DNA of 64,000 bases from Halobacteriovorax sp. JY17 (GTDB lineage: Bacteria; Bdellovibrionota; Bacteriovoracia; Bacteriovoracales; Bacteriovoracaceae), in NCBI RefSeq assembly GCF_002753895.1, contig NZ_NJER01000001.1:558001-622000 (forward strand), written 5' to 3'. The translations under genes were made by a program, and so were the position numbers. Every line of letters begins with the position of its first letter. The stretch's first letter is position 1. The notes below the pieces were generated by a model, which saw only the letters and a list, made by a program, of their open reading frames with translations, searched no databases and was not told the DNA's origin. This document shows, one piece after another, positions 25,860-34,227 of this stretch.

Positions 25860-27155
25860 ATGGTTTACGCTAAGAAGAGTTTAAAACAAACACATAATTT
25901 AATTGATCTCTATTTATCAGAGTCTTTTTATTTGAGTATTGTTCTTTGGCTAGGTCTTAATACTTATAGCAGCTCTTCTAAGGTTGATTTCTTTTCAACG
26001 CTTCTCTTAGTTGCTCACTATCAATTCTATATCTATGCAAAAGGTGCTCTAGATAAAGTTGCACATCGCTGGGAACTACCGGCGCTCTTTGTCTTTCAAA
26101 TCTTTTCTTTCATTGGCCTTAGTTTTAGTTTATCAATTTCGGCACCGCTCTTTATTTCAATAATTCCATGCTTGGCCGGAATGTATTACTTCCTCTATCA
26201 AGACGGGAAAACTCCTGAGAGTGCTCAGAGAAAGAGTTGGACTCTCATGGCCATCGCCCTTAGTTCATTCTTTATTTTTCAAGGTGTAAAAGAATCAGAA
26301 TTCCTAAGTTTTAACGAAGGAATTTGTCTTGCCGTTTTCAGTTTGTGGACACTTGGAACGATTTACTTTGGAAATGAATTTATTTTAAAACAGAGAAAGA
26401 ACTTATTTGATAGACTCAGAAGTGGTAAGCAGAAAATCGAAGAAGTTCACGCCAATAAAGAGCGCTACTTCTTTCACGATATTATAAATCACACTCACGG
26501 ACTAGGTCTCTTTCTTGAAACGAAAATGAGTGAGAAGAAAGGTCTCTCTCCTTTAGATACTTCTCGTGTGGCCGATGAAATTAAACTCTTTCAAACCTTG
26601 ATTCGAGATCACTTTGGATATTCCCATAAGGACCTTGGTTCAAATAGTGAGTTCGTCAATTTTGAATTTGCAAAAATGGGACTCTTTAATCTCGTAGAAA
26701 ACTTCCTTGGCGGAGATCATATTGATTGTCACATGATTTTCAAAGGAGATATCGCTTCAGATTTCTCTTATCAAGAAAGTAAGAGGGTGATGGTTCACTA
26801 TCCAACATTTCACAGAGTGATGAATAATTTGATTAAGAATATTTCGGAAGAAAAATCTAAGCTCATCGAATTCACTTTCGACTACGCTAAAGAAGGTCTC
26901 CATATTACAGTGAAAAATAAAATTCTCTCTCTTAAAGAGAATGACTCGTACTTAGAACGGGAATTAGAAGATATTATTCTAGAGAGTAATGTTCACAGTC
27001 TACAAGAGAGAAGATCGGGATTAGGTCTTGAGAGTATTCATAGTCTTGTCACAGAAGTCGATGGTTCTTTTCATTTTTCTATTGAAGGTGAGTACTGGGT
27101 AAGTGAAATTTTCTTACCAAGGCCATTTGAGTTCCAAAAAAAATCTGCCGCGTAA
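25860..27155 (+). CDS. Membrane sensor histidine kinase (orphan)
   Basis: 431 residues. About six hydrophobic helices occupy residues 20-175, without an obvious periplasmic sensor domain. The H-box-like FFHDIINHTHG has a candidate phospho-acceptor at His206. The N box HRVMNNLIKN and the G box RSGLGLESIHSLVTEVDGSF belong to a HATPase_c domain. The H-box is divergent. No response regulator is adjacent. It begins 36 bp after eno across a hairpin and may be co-transcribed with it. Confidence 0.82.
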   Translation: MVYAKKSLKQTHNLIDLYLSESFYLSIVLWLGLNTYSSSSKVDFFSTLLLVAHYQFYIYAKGALDKVAHRWELPALFVFQIFSFIGLSFSLSISAPLFISIIPCLAGMYYFLYQDGKTPESAQRKSWTLMAIALSSFFIFQGVKESEFLSFNEGICLAVFSLWTLGTIYFGNEFILKQRKNLFDRLRSGKQKIEEVHANKERYFFHDIINHTHGLGLFLETKMSEKKGLSPLDTSRVADEIKLFQTLIRDHFGYSHKDLGSNSEFVNFEFAKMGLFNLVENFLGGDHIDCHMIFKGDIASDFSYQESKRVMVHYPTFHRVMNNLIKNISEEKSKLIEFTFDYAKEGLHITVKNKILSLKENDSYLERELEDIILESNVHSLQERRSGLGLESIHSLVTEVDGSFHFSIEGEYWVSEIFLPRPFEFQKKSAA

Positions 27156-27182
27156 TTACCACTTTATTTATAGGCCGACTAA

Positions 27183-27209
27183 AGTTATTCTATTATAAAT
27201 AGAATAACT
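27183..27209. promoter_or_regulatory. Perfect 11-bp inverted repeat before the 27221 gene
   Basis: AGTTATTCTAT-TATAA-ATAGAATAACT. The 3' end is 11 nt from ATG. There is no T run, so it is either an operator or a 5'-UTR hairpin rather than a typical terminator. Confidence 0.5.
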
Positions 27210-27220
27210 AGCGAGCAAAT

Positions 27221-28396
27221 ATGAAATGGATTTCATTATCGGTACTACTAATACTATGTCAAAATTCCTTTGCACAAAATGGTCTCATTAACGGCCTTGA
27301 TGCACAGGTTATCAATAAGAAGAGCTACCAACTAGAATTTGAAGCAAGAATCTGGAACTCCACTGCAACTATAGATGATGACGGTGAAGAAGTTGAATTC
27401 GCTGAGGACGAGGGCTTCTCGCAAATGGAAGGGGATATGCTCCTTCGTTACGGTTTTGGTGAACAACTTGAGCTTCGAGGTGGAGCGATTTTTAGGCAAG
27501 TAAAGTCTACTAAAGAAGAGGCTTCAAAGTCTGGCGCTGAGAGCATCAGAGTTGGGGCCAAGTATGCCTTTAAACCGATGGGAAATTGGCACTACGCTGT
27601 TGATCTTCAATATAAGTTAACACTCTATGAGAATACTGATTATGTGATAGCTTCGGATATTCCTGATGGTGAAATTCTCTTGGGAGATGCTGGAAACTCC
27701 TATCACGTGAAAGGAATTCTCTCTTATAAGACTCGAACTGGAAATTCTCTCAATGGCTCATTTGCCTATGTTGGGGCACCAAATAATTTAAGTGCGGAGC
27801 TCTTCTACGATATTAATGGAAAGCTGGCCTGGTCAACTTTTGCTCTCTACGCAGGACTTGAGGGTGTAAATTCACTTAAGAACGATCCTTATTCGTCTGA
27901 GCCAACAACTAAGCCACCACAGGGGCTAGGAGAGTCACGTCTCTATAACTCAGTAAATAGATCATATACGAAGCCTTATATCGGGGCTTATAAATCATTT
28001 GGACGAGTACGAGTTGGAGTACAAGGTGCGCAGGTTATTAGCGGTATTTCCACGGATAAAGGAAGCGAAATAGCTCTATCTATTGCCTGGAATTCAAAGG
28101 GTGAGACAAGTTCGGATAGAAAACTTTCAAAATTCAAAGAATATGACCTAGAGGCCTCTGTTATAAAGGTTTCACCTAGAGGGAAATTTATCAAAATAGA
28201 TAAGGGAATCTCTCAAGATGTTGAAAAAGGACAGACTTTCGATATCTATAAGACAGATTATTTTGGCGGTAATGAACTTGTGGCCCAGGGTCGTGTTTAT
28301 GAGCTGGGGGCCGATTGGGCCATCATTAAACTATCGAAAAAGTTTAAGAAAATGGAAATTAAATCGGGATTTACGGCCAGAGGCCTTGCGAATTAG
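27221..28396 (+). CDS. Secreted outer-membrane-type protein with C-terminal domain
   Basis: 391 residues with a signal peptide (MKWISLSVLLILCQNSFA). Residues ~30-280 alternate like beta-barrel strands (ELRGGAIFRQV, SIRVGAKYAF, NSLNGSFAYVGAP). The last ~90 residues form a separate small domain (VIKVSPRGKFIKIDKGISQDVEKGQTFDIY, then GRVYELGADWAIIKL), which resembles a beta-barrel nucleotide/ligand-type module with two similar halves. Function is unknown. A perfect inverted repeat precedes the start. Confidence 0.7.
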   Translation: MKWISLSVLLILCQNSFAQNGLINGLDAQVINKKSYQLEFEARIWNSTATIDDDGEEVEFAEDEGFSQMEGDMLLRYGFGEQLELRGGAIFRQVKSTKEEASKSGAESIRVGAKYAFKPMGNWHYAVDLQYKLTLYENTDYVIASDIPDGEILLGDAGNSYHVKGILSYKTRTGNSLNGSFAYVGAPNNLSAELFYDINGKLAWSTFALYAGLEGVNSLKNDPYSSEPTTKPPQGLGESRLYNSVNRSYTKPYIGAYKSFGRVRVGVQGAQVISGISTDKGSEIALSIAWNSKGETSSDRKLSKFKEYDLEASVIKVSPRGKFIKIDKGISQDVEKGQTFDIYKTDYFGGNELVAQGRVYELGADWAIIKLSKKFKKMEIKSGFTARGLAN

Positions 28397-28484
28397 AAAA
28401 GGGAAAAAATTTTCTTTTTTGTAATTCCAATACTCTAGGTTAAGATATTATCAGACTAACTAAATTTTCTAAAGGAAACAACCC

Positions 28485-29255
28485 ATGATGTTTTGGAAGA
28501 AATTATTTTATTCGATGCTCACAATTGGACTTTTGAGCACCACTGTAAGTGCGAAGAGATTTACTAACCAATACTCTCAATTTGAGCTTCCTCCTGGTTG
28601 GGGTTGTGCACTTGAGGGAACTGAGTGGGTTTGCCAATCAGAGAATAAAGATAGAAAGAAAGAGGCTATCATTATTCTTGCGGCTAAAATTAGAGGGAAT
28701 CAAGATTCTCTTGAGCAATACCAAGCTTACCTAAAAGGAACGAAGACTTTTACACTGCCAGGTGGAAAGACTCAGGTTTCAGAGCCCGTTTACTCAAAGA
28801 AGAATTCTGTTAATTCTCAGCAATGGATTGATTCACTTCACCTCGCTTCAGAAGTTCCAGGCTTCTATACAAGATATATGGCAACAGTTAAGGCTGACCT
28901 AGGTGTAGCTGTAACATTCTCTGTAGGGAAAGATCACTATAATTCTTATAAGCCTGTCTTTGATAAAATTATCGAAACACTTAGAGTCTTTAGACAGAAG
29001 AAAGATTCTGGCGAGTGGACGGCCAAGACAAAATCAGGTTCCGCTCTTGATAATGCCGATGGGCTTATTGATGATGGCGGTATGACAGGTGATATTAGTG
29101 CAAGAAGCGCTCAAAAGAGTAAATCTGGTGCTGGTGGAGCTACTGACTACCTTATCTATCTTGTTATTGCTGGTGTTGTTGGTTTTGCACTGATGAAGTT
29201 AAAGGCAGGAAAGAAAGGTAAGAAGAAAAAGAAGAAGAAAAGTAAGGAATCATAA
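28485..29255 (+). CDS. Secreted protein with C-terminal membrane anchor and poly-Lys tail
   Basis: 256 residues. A signal peptide (to ~residue 23, VSA) is followed by a globular domain with two Cys (GWGCALEGTEWVCQ), a Ser/Gly/Asp-rich linker at ~185-215, one transmembrane helix (DYLIYLVIAGVVGFALMKL) and a Lys-rich cytoplasmic end with seven consecutive Lys. The layout is that of an inner-membrane-anchored periplasmic protein. AAAGGA lies before two consecutive ATGs. No family is recognised. A perfect bidirectional terminator follows. Confidence 0.75.
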   Translation: MMFWKKLFYSMLTIGLLSTTVSAKRFTNQYSQFELPPGWGCALEGTEWVCQSENKDRKKEAIIILAAKIRGNQDSLEQYQAYLKGTKTFTLPGGKTQVSEPVYSKKNSVNSQQWIDSLHLASEVPGFYTRYMATVKADLGVAVTFSVGKDHYNSYKPVFDKIIETLRVFRQKKDSGEWTAKTKSGSALDNADGLIDDGGMTGDISARSAQKSKSGAGGATDYLIYLVIAGVVGFALMKLKAGKKGKKKKKKKSKES

Positions 29256-29257
29256 AT

Positions 29258-29289
29258 AAAAAAAGGCCCTCGATCGAGGGCCTTTTTTT
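29258..29289. terminator. Perfect 32-bp bidirectional terminator
   Basis: Seven A, GGCCCTC-GATC-GAGGGCC, seven T: a complete palindrome serving both the 28485 gene (+) and the lipoprotein gene ending at 29288 (-). Confidence 0.92.
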
Positions 29290-29911
29290 ATTTTCTATAC
29301 TTTGAGACTAATGCTTTAAATCTATCTGTATTTCTAATGACTTCAATATCTTTATCAGACTCTAAATGTTCCCAGTTCTTCCAACCGGCCTTAAAGGCTT
29401 TTTCTAAAAATGCATAAGCATTCTCTTTCTTATTAAGAGCACTCGATCTCCAGGCGGCTCCCCAGCAACTTTCTCCATTTCCTATATTACAATTCTTAGA
29501 CAGAGAAATGAGCTCTTTTCTAAGGTTCGCCTTATAAAGTGCTTTCTTTTGCAGAGCTGTTAATGGCGTCTTTTCACAAGAGTATGCACTTCCTGTTATT
29601 GCTGTCGCGGTATTGCCTGCGGCCTTCCAAGCACTGGCATTGGTTACCTCATGTACATGTACGACATTGCCACCAAGAGAATAGGTATTATTTTTTAGAG
29701 TATTGCGAGCTCCAACTAAGAGGTCTTCGTTTGAAGTGAAGTCGCCTGTTACCCAATTCCCTTGGCTTCCTGAAACTTCTTTAAGAAAGACACACTTATT
29801 CATATCTGGCTTTGCATAAACGATTTCTACATTAATAGCTTCGTTATGGACTACGTTTGCAGCACATGAGCATAGAAGAGTGAGTACTAATAATTTAAAA
29901 GAATTTGCCAT
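29288..29911 (-). CDS. DUF4156-like lipoprotein
   Basis: 207 residues. A short leader ends in a lipobox (LLCSC, lipidated Cys about residue 17). Residues ~25-112 resemble DUF4156: CVFLKEVSGSQG, then GARNTLKNNTYSLGGNVVHVHEV. A Cys-containing second half with NGESCWGAAWRSSALNKKENAYAFLEKAFKAGW looks like a Sel1/TPR-type tail. GGAG precedes the ATG. Probably an outer-membrane lipoprotein; role unknown. Its stop codon touches the bidirectional terminator. Confidence 0.75.
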   Translation of the reverse strand: MANSFKLLVLTLLCSCAANVVHNEAINVEIVYAKPDMNKCVFLKEVSGSQGNWVTGDFTSNEDLLVGARNTLKNNTYSLGGNVVHVHEVTNASAWKAAGNTATAITGSAYSCEKTPLTALQKKALYKANLRKELISLSKNCNIGNGESCWGAAWRSSALNKKENAYAFLEKAFKAGWKNWEHLESDKDIEVIRNTDRFKALVSKYRK

Positions 29912-29995
29912 TATTTTCTCCGATGAATGTTTAGAGAAAAATATAGAAAAAGAATTAAAATGTAAATGAAAGATATTTTATAAAGAATTATGAAA

Positions 29996-30337
29996 TTAGA
30001 TAATATTTAAGCTCTTGGCCAAATTGTGGTTGGCCGCAATTTCATTATTATCTTCGCTGGTAATTTCTTTTAGTTGTTGCTCTCTTGAGTTAGCAACTTT
30101 CTTCCACTGAGTTTCTTTCTCAGTTCCCTTTATTCTAGTTGCATCGTAATGAGGTCTATCAGTAGCATAGGGAGAACTTGGATCTTTATTCTGTGGAGTG
30201 GCGATTTTCTCAGTTAACCCTTCAAGTTTTTGAAGTGAATAACTAATTGATTCTAGTCCTTCGACAATATCATTGCCTCGTCCTGCACTAGTATCAAATG
30301 ATTTAATAGAATTGAGTCTATTTATTTTTAAGTCCAT
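29996..30337 (-). CDS. Small hydrophilic protein of unknown function
   Basis: 113 residues, no signal peptide or membrane helix. The first half is helical (GNDIVEGLESISYSLQKLEGLTEKI), the second half rich in Lys/Glu/Asn. No clear ribosome site precedes the ATG, and no -10 sits 6 nt away, so the exact start is uncertain. It lies 54 bp downstream of the menEH gene and might be the end of that operon. No family is recognised. Confidence 0.5.
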   Translation of the reverse strand: MDLKINRLNSIKSFDTSAGRGNDIVEGLESISYSLQKLEGLTEKIATPQNKDPSSPYATDRPHYDATRIKGTEKETQWKKVANSREQQLKEITSEDNNEIAANHNLAKSLNII

Positions 30338-30391
30338 AGCTACTTGTCGGTACCTGAGTAGAATACTTTAGTAAGAAAGTGTTTTGAATCG

Positions 30392-32428
30392 TTATTTTAG
30401 GAAGTTAGAGAGGGTTCTTGCGAATTCCTCTGGTTTTTCAAAGTGGGTATTATGAGCACAATCTTCAATTTTAGAAAAGCTAAACTTAAATTTAGCTTCC
30501 ATCTCTTTAGAAGCAGCTAAGTATTTATGATCTTTCTCTCCGCATATAGTGAGAGCTCTAAGATCTTTTGCTCTAGAGAGAAGGAGTCTGTAGTCCGGTT
30601 GAATGCCGACACTAAAGCCTTTAAGAGCTTCTTGCCAAAGCTTCCAGTCGTGTTGGCTAAGTTTGTTTAATAGCTCATTAAAAGAGGCATGATTCTTTAA
30701 TTCTCCAAAGAGTGGATTCTCATACCAATAGGTGAGAAAACTTCTTAAGTCTTCACTAGAGTTAGTATTTTTAAACATCTTTAAATCAGATTGATAGCGT
30801 CTCTCTCTCTCGTCTTCATCAACAATTCCAAGAGAGGCACTTTCAAGAATGAGAGACTCTACAGAAAGTCCTCTAAGAACAAGTCCTAGGGCCAATCTTC
30901 CTCCCTGCGAATAGCCAAGTAAATGAAAAGGGTGTGAGAGAATTGTAGAGAATTTAGTAAAATCCATTTGGAATTTCTCAAGGCTCACTTCATCTACATT
31001 CTTATTTTCTCCGTGTCCTGGGACATCTATAGCAATAGTGAAGAAATCATTTTCTAGAAGCTTGGTGAGCTTGCGCCAGTCTTCTTTGTCTCCCATGAAA
31101 CCATGAATGAGAATAATCCAAGGGTTTCTTGGATCACCGCAAGTTACTAGTGGGAATACGCTCGTGGCCTGATCTATTCTTGCATAGGAGGGAGCAACTT
31201 CTTTCAAAGTCGTTTTCTTAATCTTTATTCCCGAAAAAGCACACGAAGGAACTTTTATAAAATGCCTCGGCCTCTTATGGGGAGAAAGAGAATTCCGTGC
31301 AAGTTCTCTAACCTCTAGAGGCGTCTTCTCTCCTCTATAAAAGAGAATCGACTTCTGTCCTAGAAGCTTATCTTCTATAGGAGTAATATAAGGGTCTTCA
31401 ATACCATTTTCTCTAAGTGTATTTTCAATTTCTAGAGGATTGATATTTTCTCCACCACTAATGAAGATATCGTCTATTCTTCCTATAATATAGTAATGAC
31501 CGTTCTCAATTTTAACTTGATCGCTAGTTTGAATTGTTGAGTTTTCAAAGAGAGGAGAAGCGCTTGGAGTTGTAATAGTCATAGTCTGATCTTTAGAGAG
31601 GGTAATCTCAACATCCCTAAATGGGGCGCCAACACTTTTTAGGACTTCTCTATCACTACTTACTGGGGTCGCCATAATCATGGCGCAAGTTTCAGTCATT
31701 CCATAAGTTGAAGAGGCCTTTAAGTTATTCTTTGAAATATTTTCAAGAGTGCTAAGAGAAGTCTTTGCTCCTCCTATAATGAAAACCGTTTCTTTAAAGA
31801 ATTCAAGCTCTGAGGAATTTGCTATAATTCTCTCAAGCTGTAGAGGGACTACGGAGAGAAAGTTTGGATAAGTTTTAAATTCACTAGACTTTAAGTTCCC
31901 CGGTCGATGAAGGCTAGTCTTTGCACAATTAAAAATTGTTCGAATAAAAATGAGTAATCCTCCCACATGATAGAGTGGGAGAGTTATAGGTAAGTAGTCT
32001 TCTTTTTTCACATTATAGTGAAGAGAGTAATTCCTGGCCGCCGTAAAGAGATTCTTAAAACTTAAGGGGATTGCCTTTGGTTTGGCAGTACTTCCCGAAG
32101 TGAAAATATAGCAAGCAATTGGGTCTAGGAAGTTTAAGTGATTATCTTTAAGTGAGTCTTCATATTCTTTCACTACGGATGGAGGAGTTCCAGGGGCATG
32201 AAGAATGATAGATTTTCCTGCAATCCATGCGGCTAAGATTTTTAGAAGATACTCTCTTGAGTTTTCTGGAATAAGAGAGAGGTTCTTCTCTTTAATTTGC
32301 AAGTAGTCCTTACTAAGGGAGGAAGCTTCTGTGTAAAAGTCTTTATAGCTGGTACTTGAATCAAGTAGTAGAATTTCACTACTTTCAAAAAGAGACTGTA
32401 AATGAGTGGGCTCTATAGTAATTCTCAT
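30392..32428 (-). CDS. MenE-MenH fusion: o-succinylbenzoate-CoA ligase with SHCHC synthase
   Basis: 678 residues in two domains. Residues 1 to ~415 are an AMP-forming ligase: P-loop FTSGSTAKPKA (109-119), TYGMTETCAM, DDIFISGGENINPLEIE and a Lys-rich IKIKK end near 401-405. Residues ~425-678 are an alpha/beta hydrolase with HGFMGDKEDW (442-451), GYSQGGRLAL (nucleophile Ser507) and AHNTHFEKPEEF, all MenH-like. The fusion joins two non-consecutive steps of menaquinone synthesis. It begins one base after the dinB stop codon, so it appears to be the third gene of the lexA operon and away from the other men genes. MenE versus another acyl-CoA ligase is inferred from the fusion partner. Confidence 0.85.
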   Translation of the reverse strand: MRITIEPTHLQSLFESSEILLLDSSTSYKDFYTEASSLSKDYLQIKEKNLSLIPENSREYLLKILAAWIAGKSIILHAPGTPPSVVKEYEDSLKDNHLNFLDPIACYIFTSGSTAKPKAIPLSFKNLFTAARNYSLHYNVKKEDYLPITLPLYHVGGLLIFIRTIFNCAKTSLHRPGNLKSSEFKTYPNFLSVVPLQLERIIANSSELEFFKETVFIIGGAKTSLSTLENISKNNLKASSTYGMTETCAMIMATPVSSDREVLKSVGAPFRDVEITLSKDQTMTITTPSASPLFENSTIQTSDQVKIENGHYYIIGRIDDIFISGGENINPLEIENTLRENGIEDPYITPIEDKLLGQKSILFYRGEKTPLEVRELARNSLSPHKRPRHFIKVPSCAFSGIKIKKTTLKEVAPSYARIDQATSVFPLVTCGDPRNPWIILIHGFMGDKEDWRKLTKLLENDFFTIAIDVPGHGENKNVDEVSLEKFQMDFTKFSTILSHPFHLLGYSQGGRLALGLVLRGLSVESLILESASLGIVDEDERERRYQSDLKMFKNTNSSEDLRSFLTYWYENPLFGELKNHASFNELLNKLSQHDWKLWQEALKGFSVGIQPDYRLLLSRAKDLRALTICGEKDHKYLAASKEMEAKFKFSFSKIEDCAHNTHFEKPEEFARTLSNFLK

Positions 32429-32429
32429 A

Positions 32430-33536
32430 TTAAATTAACTTCAACTGTCTAGGACCAGTATCGCCTTGCTCTAGGCGAACTCCAATTCCTATTAATCTTA
32501 CAGGCCTTTGCCCTCTTTGATAAGCAATCTTTGTTAACTCTGCTATATGTTCACTTAGTTCTGTATTAAATTTAAAGTCTTCCCAGAGTTCTAGATAGAA
32601 TTCGTCTTCTTTCTTCTTTTCTACAGTGACAGTTTGAAAATCTAGAAACTTTATTTTGACAAAGGCCTTGGCAATCTTCTTCGTTGTTCCATACTTCTGT
32701 TGGTATCTTCTGAGGCGCTCTGTTAATTCAAGACTAAGCCCAGAGATATATTCTAAGCATTTACCTATATCTTCAATATCTTTATTAAAAGTATGCTCAA
32801 CGGAAATAGACTTTCTATCTGTGGTAGGAATAACTTCTCTATGATCAATGCCGCGAGATTTATAATAGAGAGACTTTCCCATCTTTCCGAATATGGCCTC
32901 TAGTTTTTCTAACTCCCAGGCCCTAACCTTTTCACAGGTATCTAATCCATAATCATATAATTTGGAGGCACTGACTTTTCCTATACCTGGAATCTTCCTC
33001 ACATCAAGAGGTTTTACAAATTCATCAACTTGATCGGGAGTGATAACAAATAGTCCCGAAGGTTTCTTCCAGTCGCTAGCTATCTTTGCTAAGAATTTAT
33101 TGGGAGCAACTCCTGCAGAAGCAGTCAGCTCTGTTTCTTTAAAAATAAGCCTTTGTATTTCTTTGGCGATAAGTGTGGCACTTCCGTTAAATTTATCGCA
33201 TTCGCTCACATCTAGAAAGGCTTCGTCTAAACTTAGAGGTTCGATAGAATCTGTGAAGCGTTTAAAAATTCTATGAATGAGTTCAGAGGCTTCTTTGTAT
33301 TTTTTAAAGTCTGGAGGAATAATTTTTAAGTGAGGACACTTTCTAATGGCCATAGAAGATGGCATTGCTGCTCGTACTCCAAACTCTCTCGCAAGATAAT
33401 TACTAGTACAGAGGACACTCCTTGAGTTGGGAGGTCCTCCAATGGCGAGAGGAATATTTCTAAGAGTTGGATCATCCCTCATCTCAACGGCAGCATAGAA
33501 GCAGTCCATATCAATGTGGATAATTTTTCTATCCAT
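32430..33536 (-). CDS. dinB: DNA polymerase IV
   Basis: 368 residues, a Y-family polymerase. The catalytic carboxylates are Asp9 in HIDMDCFYAAVEMRD and the Asp-Glu of SLDEAFLDVS. The helix-hairpin-helix VRKIPGIGKVSASKL and the little-finger domain follow. It performs error-prone translesion synthesis. The start is 7 bp after the lexA stop codon, a standard SOS operon arrangement, and the stop is 1 nt before the menEH start. Confidence 0.96.
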   Translation of the reverse strand: MDRKIIHIDMDCFYAAVEMRDDPTLRNIPLAIGGPPNSRSVLCTSNYLAREFGVRAAMPSSMAIRKCPHLKIIPPDFKKYKEASELIHRIFKRFTDSIEPLSLDEAFLDVSECDKFNGSATLIAKEIQRLIFKETELTASAGVAPNKFLAKIASDWKKPSGLFVITPDQVDEFVKPLDVRKIPGIGKVSASKLYDYGLDTCEKVRAWELEKLEAIFGKMGKSLYYKSRGIDHREVIPTTDRKSISVEHTFNKDIEDIGKCLEYISGLSLELTERLRRYQQKYGTTKKIAKAFVKIKFLDFQTVTVEKKKEDEFYLELWEDFKFNTELSEHIAELTKIAYQRGQRPVRLIGIGVRLEQGDTGPRQLKLI

Positions 33537-33543
33537 CTCTCTC

Positions 33544-34167
33544 TTACTCGTAAGTTCTCATAAGGCCGATGAGAATTCCTGCAATAGAGAATTCAGACTC
33601 TCTAGGGTCTACGAGGATAGGTTTCATTGAACTATTGGCGGGAATCAATTCAATCATATTCTTGTTGGGAGAATATCTTTTTACTGTCGCTTCTCCATCG
33701 ACGATGGCAATAATTGTCTGGCCACGATTGGCATTTTGTTGATGTCTACAAACGATAATATCTCCGTCCAAAATCCCATCTTCAATCATGGAGTCGCCCT
33801 TTACGTTGAGAGCGTAGTATTGTTTATTATCTCTAATCATATGGGCCGGAACACCAATGGTATTGTCTGGATTCTCAATGGCCTCAATTGGAATACCTGC
33901 GGCCACGTCTCCTAGAAGAGGAATATCAATTGTTGAATCAATAGAGTTTATTACTTGGTTTTCTTTGGGTTTTAATCCGCGTCTAGCATTCCAATCTGAA
34001 TCAATATGGCCTGCATCTTTTAAATATTTAAGGTATCTTTGTACTGAACCAAAAGATTTAAGGGCAAAGGCCTCTTTGATTTCTTTCTGCGTGGGAGCGA
34101 CTTCGTGTTCGTCCCAATAGGCAGTGATAAAATCTAGAACTTCTTTTTGTTTCTTTGTTATAGTCAT
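33544..34167 (-). CDS. lexA: LexA repressor
   Basis: 207 residues. The N-terminal winged helix (residues ~1-65) has TQKEIKEAFALKSFGSVQRYLKYL. The self-cleavage site is Ala90-Gly91 (DVAAGIP), with Ser126 (GDSM) and Lys163 (ATVKRY) as catalytic dyad. LexA represses the SOS genes until RecA-stimulated cleavage. The ATG is 6 nt after its -10 box and has no ribosome site, so the transcript is probably leaderless. It is followed closely by dinB and menEH. Confidence 0.97.
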   Translation of the reverse strand: MTITKKQKEVLDFITAYWDEHEVAPTQKEIKEAFALKSFGSVQRYLKYLKDAGHIDSDWNARRGLKPKENQVINSIDSTIDIPLLGDVAAGIPIEAIENPDNTIGVPAHMIRDNKQYYALNVKGDSMIEDGILDGDIIVCRHQQNANRGQTIIAIVDGEATVKRYSPNKNMIELIPANSSMKPILVDPRESEFSIAGILIGLMRTYE

Positions 34168-34173
34168 ACTTAA

Positions 34174-34202
34174 ATTTTAAGCGTAAGTTTTGCGTAAGTC
34201 AA
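34174..34202 (-). promoter_or_regulatory. lexA promoter with TTACGC direct repeats
   Basis: Minus strand: TTGACT (34202-34197), 17-nt spacer, TAAAAT (34179-34174), then 6 nt to ATG. Two TTACGC hexamers (34192-34197 and 34181-34186), 11 bp apart, fill the spacer and are the best operator candidates. Confidence 0.7.
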
Positions 34203-34227
34203 GGCTTTATTTTTTGGAATATATTCT

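Noticed and set aside
34174-34202. LexA box of the form TTAC-N3-GTAA
   Set aside because: Only half sites (TTACGC) occur; no intact inverted pair is present, so I report direct repeats instead.
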